From the NCBI RefSeq assembly GCF_036226925.1, contig NZ_CP109031.1:8308001-8372000 (forward strand): 64,000 nt of DNA, given 5' to 3'. The position numbers were made by a program, and so were the translations under genes. Below, piece by piece: positions 51,371 to 60,644 of this stretch; position 1 is the stretch's first letter; each line of letters starts with the position of its first letter. Under the pieces are notes generated by a model. The model saw only the letters and a list, made by a program, of their open reading frames with translations. It was not told where the DNA came from and did not search any database. The DNA comes from Streptomyces sp. NBC_00659. Lineage in GTDB: Bacteria > Actinomycetota > Actinomycetes > Streptomycetales > Streptomycetaceae.

Positions 51371-52845
51371 TTCGTCGTGTCCTTTCCGCCGCGCGTACGC
51401 TGCCACCACTCGCGGAACGGCTCCGCCGGGACCGTGGGCAGATCACGGGTCCCGCTCCACGCCCGGCCGGGGCCCGGCAGGGTCCGCGGGTGGAAGCGGC
51501 GGGTCCGGGACGCCAGCCGCTGCCCGGCGCCCAGTGCGCCGGGGTGGCTGAACGCCCAGCGCGCCGCCCTCATCGCCGCCCGCTCGGCGGCGTGTCCCTT
51601 GGCCGGCTTCAGTACGACCGTGTTGCCGTCCCGGGTCGCCCGCCCGCCCTGCGCGATCCTCTCCCGCAGATGGACGAGGACTTCGGGGATGTCGATCGCG
51701 ACCGGACAGACCTCGTAGCAGGCGCCGCACAGCGAGGAGGCGTACGGCAGGGAGGCGTCGATCTCGGACGCGGTGCCCCGGAGCTGGGGGCTGAGGATCG
51801 CGCCGATCGGGCCCGGGTAGACCGAGCCGTAGGCGTGGCCGCCCGCCCGCTCGTACACCGGGCAGACGTTGAGACACGCCGAGCAGCGGATGCAGCGCAG
51901 CGCCTGGCGTCCGACCTCGTCGGCGAGCGTGTCGGTGCGGCCGTTGTCCAGCAGGACCAGATGGAAGGCCCGCGGACCGTCCCCGTCCGTCGTGCCCGTC
52001 CACATCGAGGTGTACGGGTTCATGCGCTCGGCCGTCGAGGAGCGGGGGAGCGTCTGCAGGAACACCTCCAGGTCCCGCCAGGTCGGAACGATCTTCTCGA
52101 TGCCCACGACCGAGATCAGGGTCTCGGGGAGCGTCAGGCACATCCGGCCGTTGCCCTCCGATTCCACGACGACCAGGGTGCCGGTCTCGGCGACCATGAA
52201 GTTGGCGCCGGAGATGCCGACCTTGGCGCGCAGGAACTTCTCGCGCAGATGCAGGCGCGCCGCCTCGGCCAGTTCGGCGGGGGAGTCGGTGAGTCCCTCG
52301 GGCGCGGCCCGGCCCCAGGCGCCCATCTCGCGGACGAAGATGTCCCGGATCTCGCCCCGATTGCGGTGGATCGCCGGGACGAGGATGTGCGACGGCCGGT
52401 CCTTGCCCAACTGCACGATGAGTTCGGCGAGATCGGTCTCGTACGCGTGGATGCCCGCGGCCTCCAGCGCCTCGTTGAGCCCGATCTCCTGCGTGGCCAT
52501 CGATTTGACCTTGACGACCTCGCGCTCGCCGGTGGCCCTGACCAGTTCCGTGACGATCCGGTTGGCCTCCTCGGCGTCGGCGGCCCAGTGCACGACTCCA
52601 CCGGCCGCGGTCACCGACTCCTCCAACCGCACCAGATAGCCGTCGAGATGGCGGAGCGTGTGATCCTTGATCCGCTTGCCGGCCTCGCGCAGTTCCGCCC
52701 AGTCGGAGACCTCGGCGACGGCCTTGGCGCGCTTGGTGCGGATGGTGTGGGTGGCGTGGCGCAGATTGCCGCGCAGGGTCGGGTTGTTGACGGCCTCGTG
52801 CGCCGCCTTCGGGAAGGCCGGCATGCCCACGAACGTTCCGCTCAT
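51367..52845 (-). CDS. lutB: Lactate utilisation iron-sulfur protein LutB
   Basis: A 492-residue protein: N-terminal LUD domain (residues 60-290, with GISGANFMVAETGTLVVVESEGNGRM) and C-terminal double 4Fe-4S module, CIRCSACLNVCP and CGACYEVCP near residues 310 and 360. It accepts electrons in L-lactate oxidation to pyruvate together with LutA and LutC. The ATG overlaps the lutA stop (ATGA). C-terminal tail is basic and proline-rich. Confidence 0.94.
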   Translation of the reverse strand: MSGTFVGMPAFPKAAHEAVNNPTLRGNLRHATHTIRTKRAKAVAEVSDWAELREAGKRIKDHTLRHLDGYLVRLEESVTAAGGVVHWAADAEEANRIVTELVRATGEREVVKVKSMATQEIGLNEALEAAGIHAYETDLAELIVQLGKDRPSHILVPAIHRNRGEIRDIFVREMGAWGRAAPEGLTDSPAELAEAARLHLREKFLRAKVGISGANFMVAETGTLVVVESEGNGRMCLTLPETLISVVGIEKIVPTWRDLEVFLQTLPRSSTAERMNPYTSMWTGTTDGDGPRAFHLVLLDNGRTDTLADEVGRQALRCIRCSACLNVCPVYERAGGHAYGSVYPGPIGAILSPQLRGTASEIDASLPYASSLCGACYEVCPVAIDIPEVLVHLRERIAQGGRATRDGNTVVLKPAKGHAAERAAMRAARWAFSHPGALGAGQRLASRTRRFHPRTLPGPGRAWSGTRDLPTVPAEPFREWWQRTRGGKDTTK

Positions 52846-53681
52846 GCGCTCGGCTCCTCTGCCGTCCTCGTGTTCTCGCGGGCTTCCGGGCCCGCGTCCT
52901 CGACCGTGCCCGATCCTGCTTCCGTGCCTGCCTCGCTGCCCGCTTCCGTGCTCGCCAGGATCTCCGCGATGTGCACGGGCCGCATCCCCGTCCTCAGGCG
53001 GCTCATCGTGCCGCCGATGTGCATCAGACACGAGTTGTCCGCGGCACACAGCACCTCGGCGCCCGTCGACTCGGCGTTGCGTACCTTGTCGGCGCCCATG
53101 GCCGCGGAGACGTCGGAGTTCTTGAGGGCGAAGGTGCCGCCGAAGCCGCAGCACTCCTCGGCGCCGGGCAGCTCCCGCAGCTCAAGTCCCCTGACGGCCC
53201 TGAGCAGTCGGAGCGGCCGGTCGCCGAGCCCCAGACCGCGCAGCCCGTGACAGGTGGGGTGATAGGTCACGGTGTGCGGGTAGTACGCGCCGACGTCCGT
53301 CACACCGAGGACGTCGACCAGGAACTCGGTCAGCTCGTACGTCCTCGGCACGACCGGCGCCAGTGTCCTGGCCAGGGTGTCGCCGCGTCCTTCCGCGCGG
53401 GCCCGTTCACCCATCCGCGGATAGAGCTCCCGCACCATCGCCCCGCACGATCCGGACGGCGTCACGATCGCCTCGTACTCCCCGAACACCTCGGCGAACC
53501 GCCGGGCGAGCGGCTCGGCCTCATGGCGGTAGCCGGTGTTGTAGTGCGCCTGGCCGCAACAGGTCTGCCCCATCGGGAAATCGACGTCGACACCCAGCCG
53601 GGTCAGCAGGTCCACCACGGCGCGGCCGGTGTCCGGATACAGCGTGTCGTTGACACAGGTCAGGAACAGGGCGACACGCAT
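52842..53681 (-). CDS. lutA: Lactate utilisation oxidoreductase LutA (cysteine-rich CCG domains)
   Basis: A 279-residue protein with two CCG domains that bind an unusual iron-sulfur cluster: GQTCCGQAHYNTGY and EECCGFGGTFA, with SGSCGAMV and PTCHGLRGLG between. It is the likely lactate-oxidising subunit. Residues 245-279 are a Glu/Ala-rich repeat tail (EAGSEAGTEAGSG) absent from typical LutA. The start at 53681 lies 80 bp after rhaB on the same strand, so it may be read from the rhamnose transcript. Confidence 0.92.
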   Translation of the reverse strand: MRVALFLTCVNDTLYPDTGRAVVDLLTRLGVDVDFPMGQTCCGQAHYNTGYRHEAEPLARRFAEVFGEYEAIVTPSGSCGAMVRELYPRMGERARAEGRGDTLARTLAPVVPRTYELTEFLVDVLGVTDVGAYYPHTVTYHPTCHGLRGLGLGDRPLRLLRAVRGLELRELPGAEECCGFGGTFALKNSDVSAAMGADKVRNAESTGAEVLCAADNSCLMHIGGTMSRLRTGMRPVHIAEILASTEAGSEAGTEAGSGTVEDAGPEARENTRTAEEPSA

Positions 53682-53761
53682 CGCGGCTCCTCGGGGTCGG
53701 TCGTGGACGGTTGCAGGGTACGCGGCGGTGTCCGCTTCATGGGCGTTTCATCCTCGGTGCC

Positions 53762-55252
53762 TCACGGTGTGCCGAGCCTCGCCTCGGCCGCGCGCCACGC
53801 CGCAGTGTCGCCCCGCGGCTCGTAGCGGCGCAGCGGCTGGGTGCGCGCCACCAGCTCGCGCATCTCGGCACGGTCGCCCACCAGTCCGTGCGCCCGCGCC
53901 TGGACGAGGACGTTGCCGAGCGCGGCCGCCTCCGCCGGGCCCGCCACGACCGGCAGCCCGCAGGCGTCGGCGGTGAGCCGGCACAGCAGCTCGTTGCGGG
54001 TGCCGCCGCCGACGATGTGCACGACGTCGACCGGATGTCCGGCGAGGGACTGCGCCCGCTCGATCGCCCGGCGGTGCGCGAGCGCGAGGGAGTCGAGGAT
54101 GCAGCGGGTGATCTCGGCGCGGGACCCGGGCACCGGCTGCCCCGAGGCCCGGCAGGCCTCCGCGATCCGCGACGGCATCCGGCCCGGCGCGAGGAACGCC
54201 GCGTCGCCCGCGTCCACGACGGACCGCAGCGGCGTCACCCGGGCGGCGGCCGCGAGGAGTTCACCCAGATCGGGGTCGCCCCACTCCCGTACGCACTCCT
54301 GGAGCAGCCACAGACCCATGATGTTGCGCAGATAGCGGACCGTGCCGTCCAGGCCGAGTTCGTTGGTGAAGTTGGCGGCCCGGCTCGCCTCGGTGAGGAC
54401 GGGGGCGTCCAGCTCCAGGCCGGCCAGGGACCAGGTGCCCGTGCAGATGTAGGCGAACCGCTCCCCGGTCGCGGGAACGGCGGCCACCGCCGAGGCCGTG
54501 TCGTGCGAACCGACCGTCGTCACCGGCACCGGGCCGGCCATTCCGGTCTCCTCCAGCACGCGCGGCAGCAGGGTCCCCGCCGGGTCGCCGGGACGGCGCA
54601 GCGGCGGGAACAGCCCCAGGTCGATGCCGAGTCGTTCCGCCAGGCCGTACGACCAGTCGCGGGTCCTCGGATCGATCAACTGCGTGGTGGAGGCGTTGGT
54701 GAGCTCGGTGCCCATCTCACCCGTGAGCCAGTACGCCAGCAGGTCGGGTACGAGCAACAGGTGCTCCGCCGAGGCGAGTTGGGCGGAAGAGCGGGCCGCC
54801 GTGAGCTGGTACAGGGTGTTGAAGGGCGCGTACTGGAGCCCCGTGGCCGCGTACAGGTCGGCGGCGGGCACGCTCGCCCACACCTTCTCCGCGACACCCT
54901 CGGTGCGGGCGTCGCGGTAGTGCACCGGGTTGCCGAGCAGTGCTCCGTCGGCGTCCAGCAGGCCGTAGTCCACCGCCCAGCTGTCGATGCCGACGGAGTC
55001 GACCTGCCCGGCCGCGCGCAGTCCGTCGAGGACACCCGCGTACAGCCCGAGGATGTCCCAGCGCAGCCCCTCGGGGACGCGGACGGGCCGGTTCGGGAAG
55101 CGGTGCGCCTCGGTCAGTTCGAGGGTGTCCGGGCCGACGCGGCCGACCATGACGCGCCCGCTGGACGCGCCGAGGTCGACGGCGGCGTAGGCACGCGCCG
55201 GGGCGGTGCGCGCGGTGGAGGCGCGCGGTGCGGAGGTGTGCGGGGCGTTCAT
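53762..55252 (-). CDS. rhaB: Rhamnulokinase
   Basis: A 496-residue FGGY-family sugar kinase phosphorylating L-rhamnulose at C1. ATP-site motifs are YAAVDLGASSGRVMVG, GIDSWAVDYGLLDADG, VGSHDTASAVAAVP and HIVGGGTRNELLCRLTADACG. The catalytic Asp is in GSHDTASA-type block. The ATG at 55252 begins five bases after the stop of the aldolase/dehydrogenase gene. The first 20 residues are Ala/Thr/Arg-rich, so a later start cannot be excluded. Confidence 0.94.
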   Translation of the reverse strand: MNAPHTSAPRASTARTAPARAYAAVDLGASSGRVMVGRVGPDTLELTEAHRFPNRPVRVPEGLRWDILGLYAGVLDGLRAAGQVDSVGIDSWAVDYGLLDADGALLGNPVHYRDARTEGVAEKVWASVPAADLYAATGLQYAPFNTLYQLTAARSSAQLASAEHLLLVPDLLAYWLTGEMGTELTNASTTQLIDPRTRDWSYGLAERLGIDLGLFPPLRRPGDPAGTLLPRVLEETGMAGPVPVTTVGSHDTASAVAAVPATGERFAYICTGTWSLAGLELDAPVLTEASRAANFTNELGLDGTVRYLRNIMGLWLLQECVREWGDPDLGELLAAAARVTPLRSVVDAGDAAFLAPGRMPSRIAEACRASGQPVPGSRAEITRCILDSLALAHRRAIERAQSLAGHPVDVVHIVGGGTRNELLCRLTADACGLPVVAGPAEAAALGNVLVQARAHGLVGDRAEMRELVARTQPLRRYEPRGDTAAWRAAEARLGTP

Positions 55253-55257
55253 CGACG

Positions 55258-57297
55258 TCACCGCAGGAAAGCGGCGGCGACGCCGGCGTCGACCGGGATG
55301 TGGAGCCCCGTGGTGTGCGTCAGGTCCCCGCCCGTCAGGGCGAACACGGCGGCCGCGACATGCTCCGGCAGCACCTCCCGCTTGAGGATGGTCCGCTGGG
55401 CGTAGAACTCGCCGAGCTTCTCCTCCTCGATGCCGTACGTCGCCGCCCGCTGTGCGCCCCAGCCGCCCGCGAAGATGCCCGAGCCGCGCACGACACCGTC
55501 CGGGTTGACACCGTTGACCTTGATGCCGTGTGCGCCCAACTCGGCTGCCAGCAGCCGCACTTGGTGGGCCTGGTCGGCCTTGGTGGCGGAGTAGGCGATG
55601 TTGTTCGGGCCGGCGAAGACCGCGTTCTTGGAGGCGATGTAGACGATGTCGCCGCCCAGCTTCTGCGCGATCATCACCCGGGCCGCCTCGCGCGAGACGA
55701 GGAAGGAGCCGCGCGCCATGATGTCGTGCTGGAGGTCCCAGTCCTTGGCGGTGGTCTCCAGGAGCGGCTTGGAGATGGAGATGCCCGCGTTGTTCACCAC
55801 CAGGTCGACACCGCCGAAGGCCAGCACCGCGGCCTGGAAGGCCTCGGCGATCCGCTCCTCGGAGGTGACGTCCACGGCGACGGCGACGGCCTTGTCGGGA
55901 CCGCCCAGTTCGGCGGCGACCCGCTCGGCGCCCTCGGCGTTCAGGTCGGCGACCACGACACACGCGCCCTCGGCCACCAGCCGCTCGGCGATGGCCCTGC
56001 CGATCCCGCTGCCCGCGCCCGTCACCAGGGCGACGCGGGTGGCGAGCGGCTTGGGCTTCGGCATCCGCTGGAGCTTGGCCTCCTCAAGGGCCCAGTACTC
56101 GATGCGGAACTTCTCCGACTCCTCGATGGGCGCGTACGACGAGACGGCCTCGGCACCGCGCATCACGTTGATCGCGTTGACGTAGAACTCGCCCGCCACC
56201 CGCGCCGTCTGCTTGTCCTTGCCGAAGGAGAACATGCCGACCCCGGGGACCAGCACGATCGCCGGGTCCGCGCCGCGCATCGCGGGGGAGTCGGGCAGCG
56301 CGTGCCGCTCGTAGTAGGCGGCGTACTCCACGCGGTACTCGGCGTGCAGTTCGGCGAGCCGGGCGACCGCTTCGTCGAGGGAGGCGGCCGGCGGAAGGTC
56401 GAGCACGAGCGGCCTGACCTTGGTGCGGAGGAAGTGGTCCGGGCACGAGGTTCCGAGGGCCGCGAGCCGTGAGTGCTCGGCGCGGGCGAGGAAGTCGAGC
56501 ACCTCTTCGGAGTCGGTGAAGTGGCCGACCTGCGGGCGGTCCTGGGAGGCGATGGCCCGGATGTGCGGCGCGAGCGCGGCGGCCCGCTCGCGGCGGTCCC
56601 GCGCGTCGAGCGCCTCGTACCCCTCGACGGCGGGCCCGAACGGCTCCGCCTTCCCCCGCTCGGCCAGGAAGGCCTCGGCGGTGCGGATGATGTGCAGCGA
56701 GTTGCGCTCGCACTCCTCGGCGGTGGCGCCCCACGCGGTGATGCCGTGGCCGCCCAGGACACAGCCGACGGCCCCCGGGTTGGCCTCCTTGACCGCCGCG
56801 ATGTCCAGCCCGAGCTGGAAGCCGGGCCGGCGCCACGGAACCCACACCACACGGTCGCCGAAGCACTCGGCGGTCAGCTTCTCCCCGTCGGCCGCGCAGG
56901 CGAGCGCGATCCCCGAGTCGGGGTGCAGATGGTCGACGTGCGGGGAGTCGACGAGTCCGTGCATCGCCGTGTCGATGGACGGCGCGGCGCCGCCCTTGCC
57001 GTGCAGGCAGTAGTCGAACGCGGCCACCATCTCGTCCTCGCGGTCGACGCCCGGGTACACCTCGGTCATCGCGCGCAGCCGGTCGAGGCGCAGCACCGCG
57101 AGTCCGGACTCGGTGAGGGTGCCGAGGTCGCCGCCGGACCCCTTCACCCACATCAGTTCCACGTCACCGCCGGTCACGGGGTCGGTGTCGGTGCCCTTCG
57201 CGGAGGCGTTGCCGCCCGCGTAGTTGGTGTTGCGGGGATCGGCGCCGAGCCGGTGCGACCGGGCGAGCAGAGCGGCGGCTTCGGGATGGGGTGCCAT
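55258..57297 (-). CDS. Bifunctional rhamnulose-1-phosphate aldolase / lactaldehyde dehydrogenase (RhaEW type)
   Basis: A 679-residue fusion. Residues 1-420 form a class-II aldolase/adducin domain (NYAGGNASAKG, VKGSGGDLGTLTESGLA, HLHPDSGIALAC with metal-binding histidines, GGHGITAWG). Residues 425-679 form a short-chain dehydrogenase: VALVTGAGSGIGRAIAERL, NNAGIS, and the YSATK catalytic Tyr/Lys. It splits rhamnulose 1-phosphate to DHAP and L-lactaldehyde and oxidises the latter to L-lactate. The family matches the TIGR02632-type fusion. AAGGACCTGG precedes the ATG at 57297. Confidence 0.93.
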   Translation of the reverse strand: MAPHPEAAALLARSHRLGADPRNTNYAGGNASAKGTDTDPVTGGDVELMWVKGSGGDLGTLTESGLAVLRLDRLRAMTEVYPGVDREDEMVAAFDYCLHGKGGAAPSIDTAMHGLVDSPHVDHLHPDSGIALACAADGEKLTAECFGDRVVWVPWRRPGFQLGLDIAAVKEANPGAVGCVLGGHGITAWGATAEECERNSLHIIRTAEAFLAERGKAEPFGPAVEGYEALDARDRRERAAALAPHIRAIASQDRPQVGHFTDSEEVLDFLARAEHSRLAALGTSCPDHFLRTKVRPLVLDLPPAASLDEAVARLAELHAEYRVEYAAYYERHALPDSPAMRGADPAIVLVPGVGMFSFGKDKQTARVAGEFYVNAINVMRGAEAVSSYAPIEESEKFRIEYWALEEAKLQRMPKPKPLATRVALVTGAGSGIGRAIAERLVAEGACVVVADLNAEGAERVAAELGGPDKAVAVAVDVTSEERIAEAFQAAVLAFGGVDLVVNNAGISISKPLLETTAKDWDLQHDIMARGSFLVSREAARVMIAQKLGGDIVYIASKNAVFAGPNNIAYSATKADQAHQVRLLAAELGAHGIKVNGVNPDGVVRGSGIFAGGWGAQRAATYGIEEEKLGEFYAQRTILKREVLPEHVAAAVFALTGGDLTHTTGLHIPVDAGVAAAFLR

Positions 57298-57601
57298 GTT
57301 CCAGGTCCTTAAGGAGAGGGTGTGGGTGCACTGGTGGACGAACCGAGGAGGAGCGCCCCGCCAGGGGCGCGGGGAACCGCGCGATCAGCCCAGGACGACC
57401 CGAGGCCCGCGACGGGCCTCGCGGGGCAGACGCGATACGGGGCTGGACCCTGGCCCGCGTGACAGACAGGGCGGGGCGTCGACCTTCAGGTCCCGTGCCC
57501 CGTGCCCCGTGGGCCGGAGGGCGGCGCCGGAGCCGACGTTCCGGCCCCGCAGGGGCGGCCCCCGGCGAGGGAGGAGGTGCCGGAATGGGGCCAGGGCCCC
57601 C
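57298..57601. other. 304-bp spacer inside the rhamnose gene block
   Basis: It separates rhaI from the aldolase/dehydrogenase gene. It contains the GGGGCGCGGGGAACCGCGCGA element, which I recognise as a widespread dispersed intergenic sequence in Streptomyces genomes (57364-57384), with a GCGCCCC/GGGGCGC stem at 57353-57370. No gene seen. GC-rich stems may reduce transcription into the downstream genes. Confidence 0.55.
57353..57390. repeat. Dispersed Streptomyces intergenic repeat with hairpin
   Basis: Stem GCGCCCC (57353-57359) and GGGGCGC (57364-57370), continuing into GGGGAACCGCGCGATCAGCC. Variants of GGGGCGCGGGGAACTGCGCGACCAGCC are common between Streptomyces genes (recalled knowledge; not searched here). 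Confidence 0.55.
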
Positions 57602-58762
57602 CTAGGCCCCCCACCCCGCCTGGGTCCCCCCGACCCGCTCGGCGGCGATCCGCTCCGCCCACCCGGAGCGGCGGTACGCGGCCACCGGGTCGGGGTCGAG
57701 CCCCAGCTCCGCGCGGACCTCGGCGAGCAGCGGACGTACGTCCGTGTTGTACGCGTCCATCAGCACAGCGTTCGCGGCCAGCACGTCACCGGTCCGCTGA
57801 GCCTCGGCGAGCGCGGCACCGTCGACGAGGAGCGCCTTGGCCGTGGCCTCCTGCACGTTCATCACGGACCGGATGATCGCCGGGATCTTCGCCTCGATGT
57901 TGTGGCACTGGTCGAGCATGAAGGCGACGTCCGGGGTGAAGCCGCCGCCGCGGATCACCTCGTACATGATCCGGAAGAGCTGGAAGGGGTCGGCGGCGCC
58001 CACCATCAGGTCGTCGTCGGCGTAGAAGCGGGAGTTGAAGTCGAAGGCGCCGAGCTTGTTCTCGCGCAGCAGCGTGGCGACGATGAACTCGATGTTGGTG
58101 CCGGGGGCGTGGTGCCCGGTGTCGACCACGACCTGCGCCTTGGGGCCGAGCTTGAGGCAGTGCGCGTACGCGGTGCCCCAGTCGGGGACGTCCGTCGCGT
58201 AGAAGGCGGGCTCGAAGAACTTGTACTCCAGCAGCATCCGCTGGTGGTCGCCGAGTCGCGCGTAGACCTGCGCCAGAGCCTCCGCCAGCCGGTCCTGGCG
58301 TGCGCGGAGGTCGTCCTGGCCGGGGTAGTTCGTCCCGTCGGCGAACCACAGCTTCAGGTCCTTCGAACCCGTGGCGTCCATGATGTCGACGCATTCGAGC
58401 AGGTGTCCGACGGCCTTGCGGCGCACCGCCGCGTCCGGGTGGCAGACGGAGCCGAGCCGGTAGTCGTCGTCCTGGAAGGTGTTGGAGTTGATCGCGCCGA
58501 GCTTCAGGCCGCGCTCCTCGGCGTGCTTGGCGAGCGCCGCGTAGTCGTCGGTCCTGTCCCAGGGGATGTGCAGGGCGACGGTCGGGGCGGCGCCGGTGAA
58601 CTCGTGCACCTTGGCGGCGTCGTCCAGCTTCTCCTGGGGGGTCCGGGGCACGCCCGGTTGCGCGAACACCTTGAACCGGGTCCCCGAGTTCCCGTACGCC
58701 CACGACGGCGTCTCGACGGCCTGGGTCTTGAGAGCGGCCTTCACCGCGGCGAACTCGGTCAC
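57602..58762 (-). CDS. rhaI: L-rhamnose isomerase
   Basis: A 386-residue xylose-isomerase-fold enzyme converting L-rhamnose to L-rhamnulose, of the RhaI type found in actinobacteria (not E. coli RhaA). Metal-site segments are LEYKFFEPAFYATD, VVDTGHHAPGTNIE and AFDFNSRFYADDDLMVG; LKLWFADGTNYPGQDD is a typical block. TAGGAGTCCCGAA precedes the GTG at 58762. First catabolic gene, next to the divergent control region. Confidence 0.94.
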   Translation of the reverse strand: MTEFAAVKAALKTQAVETPSWAYGNSGTRFKVFAQPGVPRTPQEKLDDAAKVHEFTGAAPTVALHIPWDRTDDYAALAKHAEERGLKLGAINSNTFQDDDYRLGSVCHPDAAVRRKAVGHLLECVDIMDATGSKDLKLWFADGTNYPGQDDLRARQDRLAEALAQVYARLGDHQRMLLEYKFFEPAFYATDVPDWGTAYAHCLKLGPKAQVVVDTGHHAPGTNIEFIVATLLRENKLGAFDFNSRFYADDDLMVGAADPFQLFRIMYEVIRGGGFTPDVAFMLDQCHNIEAKIPAIIRSVMNVQEATAKALLVDGAALAEAQRTGDVLAANAVLMDAYNTDVRPLLAEVRAELGLDPDPVAAYRRSGWAERIAAERVGGTQAGWGA

Positions 58763-58877
58763 TTCGGGACTCCTACGACTTCGAGGGGGACGGCTTGTCC
58801 GACGGCTTCCTGGACCGTTCGAGGCGGTGTCCCGGGGCGCTTCCCGAAGGACGCTCGGCGGGACGTCCGCCCATGCT

Positions 58878-58896
58878 GTTCAGCGGACTTCTGAAC
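58878..58896. promoter_or_regulatory. Inverted repeat, rhamnose region
   Basis: GTTCAG (58878-58883) and CTGAAC (58891-58896) around seven bases. Shares the CTGAA/TTCAG arms with the neighbouring palindrome at 58904. Confidence 0.5.
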
Positions 58897-58903
58897 ACAT
58901 CCT

Positions 58904-58917
58904 CTGAAACGATTCAG
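58904..58917. promoter_or_regulatory. LacI-type operator candidate upstream of rhaI
   Basis: CTGAAACGATTCAG: palindromic CTGAA-TTCAG arms around a central A-CG-A. A central CG and TGAA arms are typical of LacI-family operators, the usual class of rhamnose regulator (RhaR) in Streptomyces. Lies 142 bp from the rhaI start. Confidence 0.55.
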
Positions 58918-58985
58918 TAGCTGAAGCTATGAGCACCCCGAAGGGCTGTCAACCCCTCCTGCGTGGAGCGATTGCCGTGACCCTG

Positions 58986-58996
58986 TTGTGACACAA
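58986..58996. promoter_or_regulatory. Short palindrome TTGTGACACAA
   Basis: Perfect 5-bp arms TTGTG/CACAA around one A (58986-58996), between the rhaI-side and transporter-side repeats. May be a binding site; no factor assigned. Confidence 0.35.
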
Positions 58997-59000
58997 GGCA

Positions 59001-59016
59001 GTCGAAGAATTTCGAC
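59001..59016. promoter_or_regulatory. Inverted repeat upstream of the transporter promoter
   Basis: GTCGAA (59001-59006) and TTCGAC (59011-59016), perfect arms around GAAT. Ends nine bases before the -35 box of the transporter promoter. Confidence 0.5.
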
Positions 59017-59025
59017 ACCAACCCA

Positions 59026-59055
59026 TTGACGTGACCTGCGTCGCATGTCTAACGT
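59026..59055 (+). promoter_or_regulatory. Promoter of the rhamnose transporter operon
   Basis: TTGACG (59026-59031), an 18-bp spacer and TAACGT (59050-59055), close to the consensus for the main sigma factor. The predicted start leaves a leader of about 65 bases before the ATG at 59127. Confidence 0.6.
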
Positions 59056-59126
59056 CCCGGCAACCCAATTGAAACCTTTCACGACGCTGTGGGGGCCGTC
59101 CCGCCGGCGTCGTCGAGGAGCCCCTC

Positions 59127-60644
59127 ATGACCCACCCGTCCGACACGGGACCGACCCCGGTGCTGGCGCTGAAGGACATCTCGAAGTCCTTCGGCGCCGT
59201 GCGCGCCCTGCGGGACGTGTCCCTGGAACTGTTCCCCGGCGAGGTGCACGCGCTCGCCGGAGAGAACGGCGCGGGCAAGTCGACCCTCATCAAGACGCTC
59301 GCCGGCGTGCACCGACCGGAGGCCGGCCAGGTGCTGCTGGACGGCGAACCCACCGTCTTCCACGGCCCCGCCGACGCCCGCGACGCGGGCATCGCGGTGA
59401 TCTACCAGGAGCCCACGCTCTTCCCCGACCTCTCCATCGCCGAGAACATCTTCATGGGCCGTCAGCCCCGGCGGGCCCTCGGCCGCATCGACCACAGGGC
59501 CACCCACGCGGCGACCGCGGCCCTCATGAAGCGCCTCGGCGTCGAACTCGACCCCGAGCGCCCGGCGCGCGGACTGTCCATCGCCGACCAGCAGATCGTC
59601 GAGATCGCCAAGGCGCTCTCCTTCGACGCCCGCGTCCTGATCATGGACGAGCCGACCGCCGCCCTCACCGGCAGCGAGGTGGCCCGCCTGTTCGGCGTGG
59701 TCCGGGCGCTGCGCGAGCAGGGCTCCGCGGTGCTGTTCATCTCGCACCGGCTGGAGGAGATCTTCCAGATCTGCGGGCGCGTCACGACCCTGCGCGACGG
59801 AGCCCTGATCTCCAGCGAGCCGCTGGAGGGCATGACGGAGGACGACCTGGTCCGCCGGATGGTCGGCCGTGACCTCGACGAGCTCTACCCCAAGCAGGAC
59901 GTCGAGGCGGGCGAAGTCGCCCTGAGCGTGCGCCGGCTGACCCGGGAAGGCGTCTTCACCGATGTCTCCTTCGACGTCCGGCGCGGCGAGATCGTCGGAC
60001 TCGCCGGCCTCGTCGGCGCGGGCCGCACCGAGGTCGCGCGCTCCGTGTTCGGCGTGGACCGCTGGGACGCCGGGGAGGTGGAGGTGGACGGCCGCGCGCT
60101 GACGAACGGCGCCCCCTCCACCGCCATGGCCGCCGGGCTCGCCCTCGTCCCCGAGGACCGGCGCGCCCAGGGCCTGGTGATGGACATGTCCATCGAGCGC
60201 AACATCGGGCTCACCGGGCTGCGTACGACGGTCAGGGCGGGCCTGATGGACCGCGGGGCCGAGCGCAGCCGCTCCCTCGACTGGGCGGTCAGGCTCCAGG
60301 TGAAGTACGCCCGGATCGCCGACACCGTCGCCACGCTCTCCGGCGGCAACCAGCAGAAGGTCGTCCTCGCCAAGTGGCTGGCCACCGGCCCCAAGGTGCT
60401 GATCGTCGACGAGCCCACCCGCGGCATCGACGTCGGCACCAAGGCCGAAGTGCACCGCCTGCTCAGCGAGTTGGCCGCCGACGGGGTGGCCGTCCTGATG
60501 ATCTCCTCCGATCTGCCCGAGATTCTCGGCATGGCCGACCGCGTCCTCGTGATGCACGAGGGCCGGATCACCGCCGAGATCCCCCGCTCCGAAGCCACCG
60601 AGGAATCCGTGATGGCCGCCGCCACCGGGAGGGCCGCCGCATGA
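59127..60644 (+). CDS. Rhamnose ABC transporter, ATP-binding subunit
   Basis: A 505-residue double-cassette ATPase of the RbsA/MglA type. Cassette 1: [26 protein letters not shown] (signature variant), [11 protein letters not shown]. Cassette 2: [16 protein letters not shown] (imperfect Walker A, usual for the family), [26 protein letters not shown]. It drives uptake through two permeases encoded next. GAGGAGCCCCTC precedes the ATG. Specificity for L-rhamnose is inferred from the adjacent rhaI and rhaM genes. Confidence 0.93.
   Translation: MTHPSDTGPTPVLALKDISKSFGAVRALRDVSLELFPGEVHALAGENGAGKSTLIKTLAGVHRPEAGQVLLDGEPTVFHGPADARDAGIAVIYQEPTLFPDLSIAENIFMGRQPRRALGRIDHRATHAATAALMKRLGVELDPERPARGLSIADQQIVEIAKALSFDARVLIMDEPTAALTGSEVARLFGVVRALREQGSAVLFISHRLEEIFQICGRVTTLRDGALISSEPLEGMTEDDLVRRMVGRDLDELYPKQDVEAGEVALSVRRLTREGVFTDVSFDVRRGEIVGLAGLVGAGRTEVARSVFGVDRWDAGEVEVDGRALTNGAPSTAMAAGLALVPEDRRAQGLVMDMSIERNIGLTGLRTTVRAGLMDRGAERSRSLDWAVRLQVKYARIADTVATLSGGNQQKVVLAKWLATGPKVLIVDEPTRGIDVGTKAEVHRLLSELAADGVAVLMISSDLPEILGMADRVLVMHEGRITAEIPRSEATEESVMAAATGRAAA

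Larger units (their letters stand above)
58763..59126. other. 364-bp divergent control region of the rhamnose locus
   Basis: The region between rhaI and the transporter ATPase gene holds several inverted repeats (58878, 58904, 58986, 59001) and a candidate promoter (59026-59055). AT content rises around 58890-59020, as expected for a regulatory core. No gene or regulator is encoded in it. Confidence 0.7.

Noticed and set aside
53629..53825. Small plus-strand ORFs opposite lutA and rhaB
   Set aside because: Arg/Pro/Ala-rich shadow frames without ribosome-binding sites.
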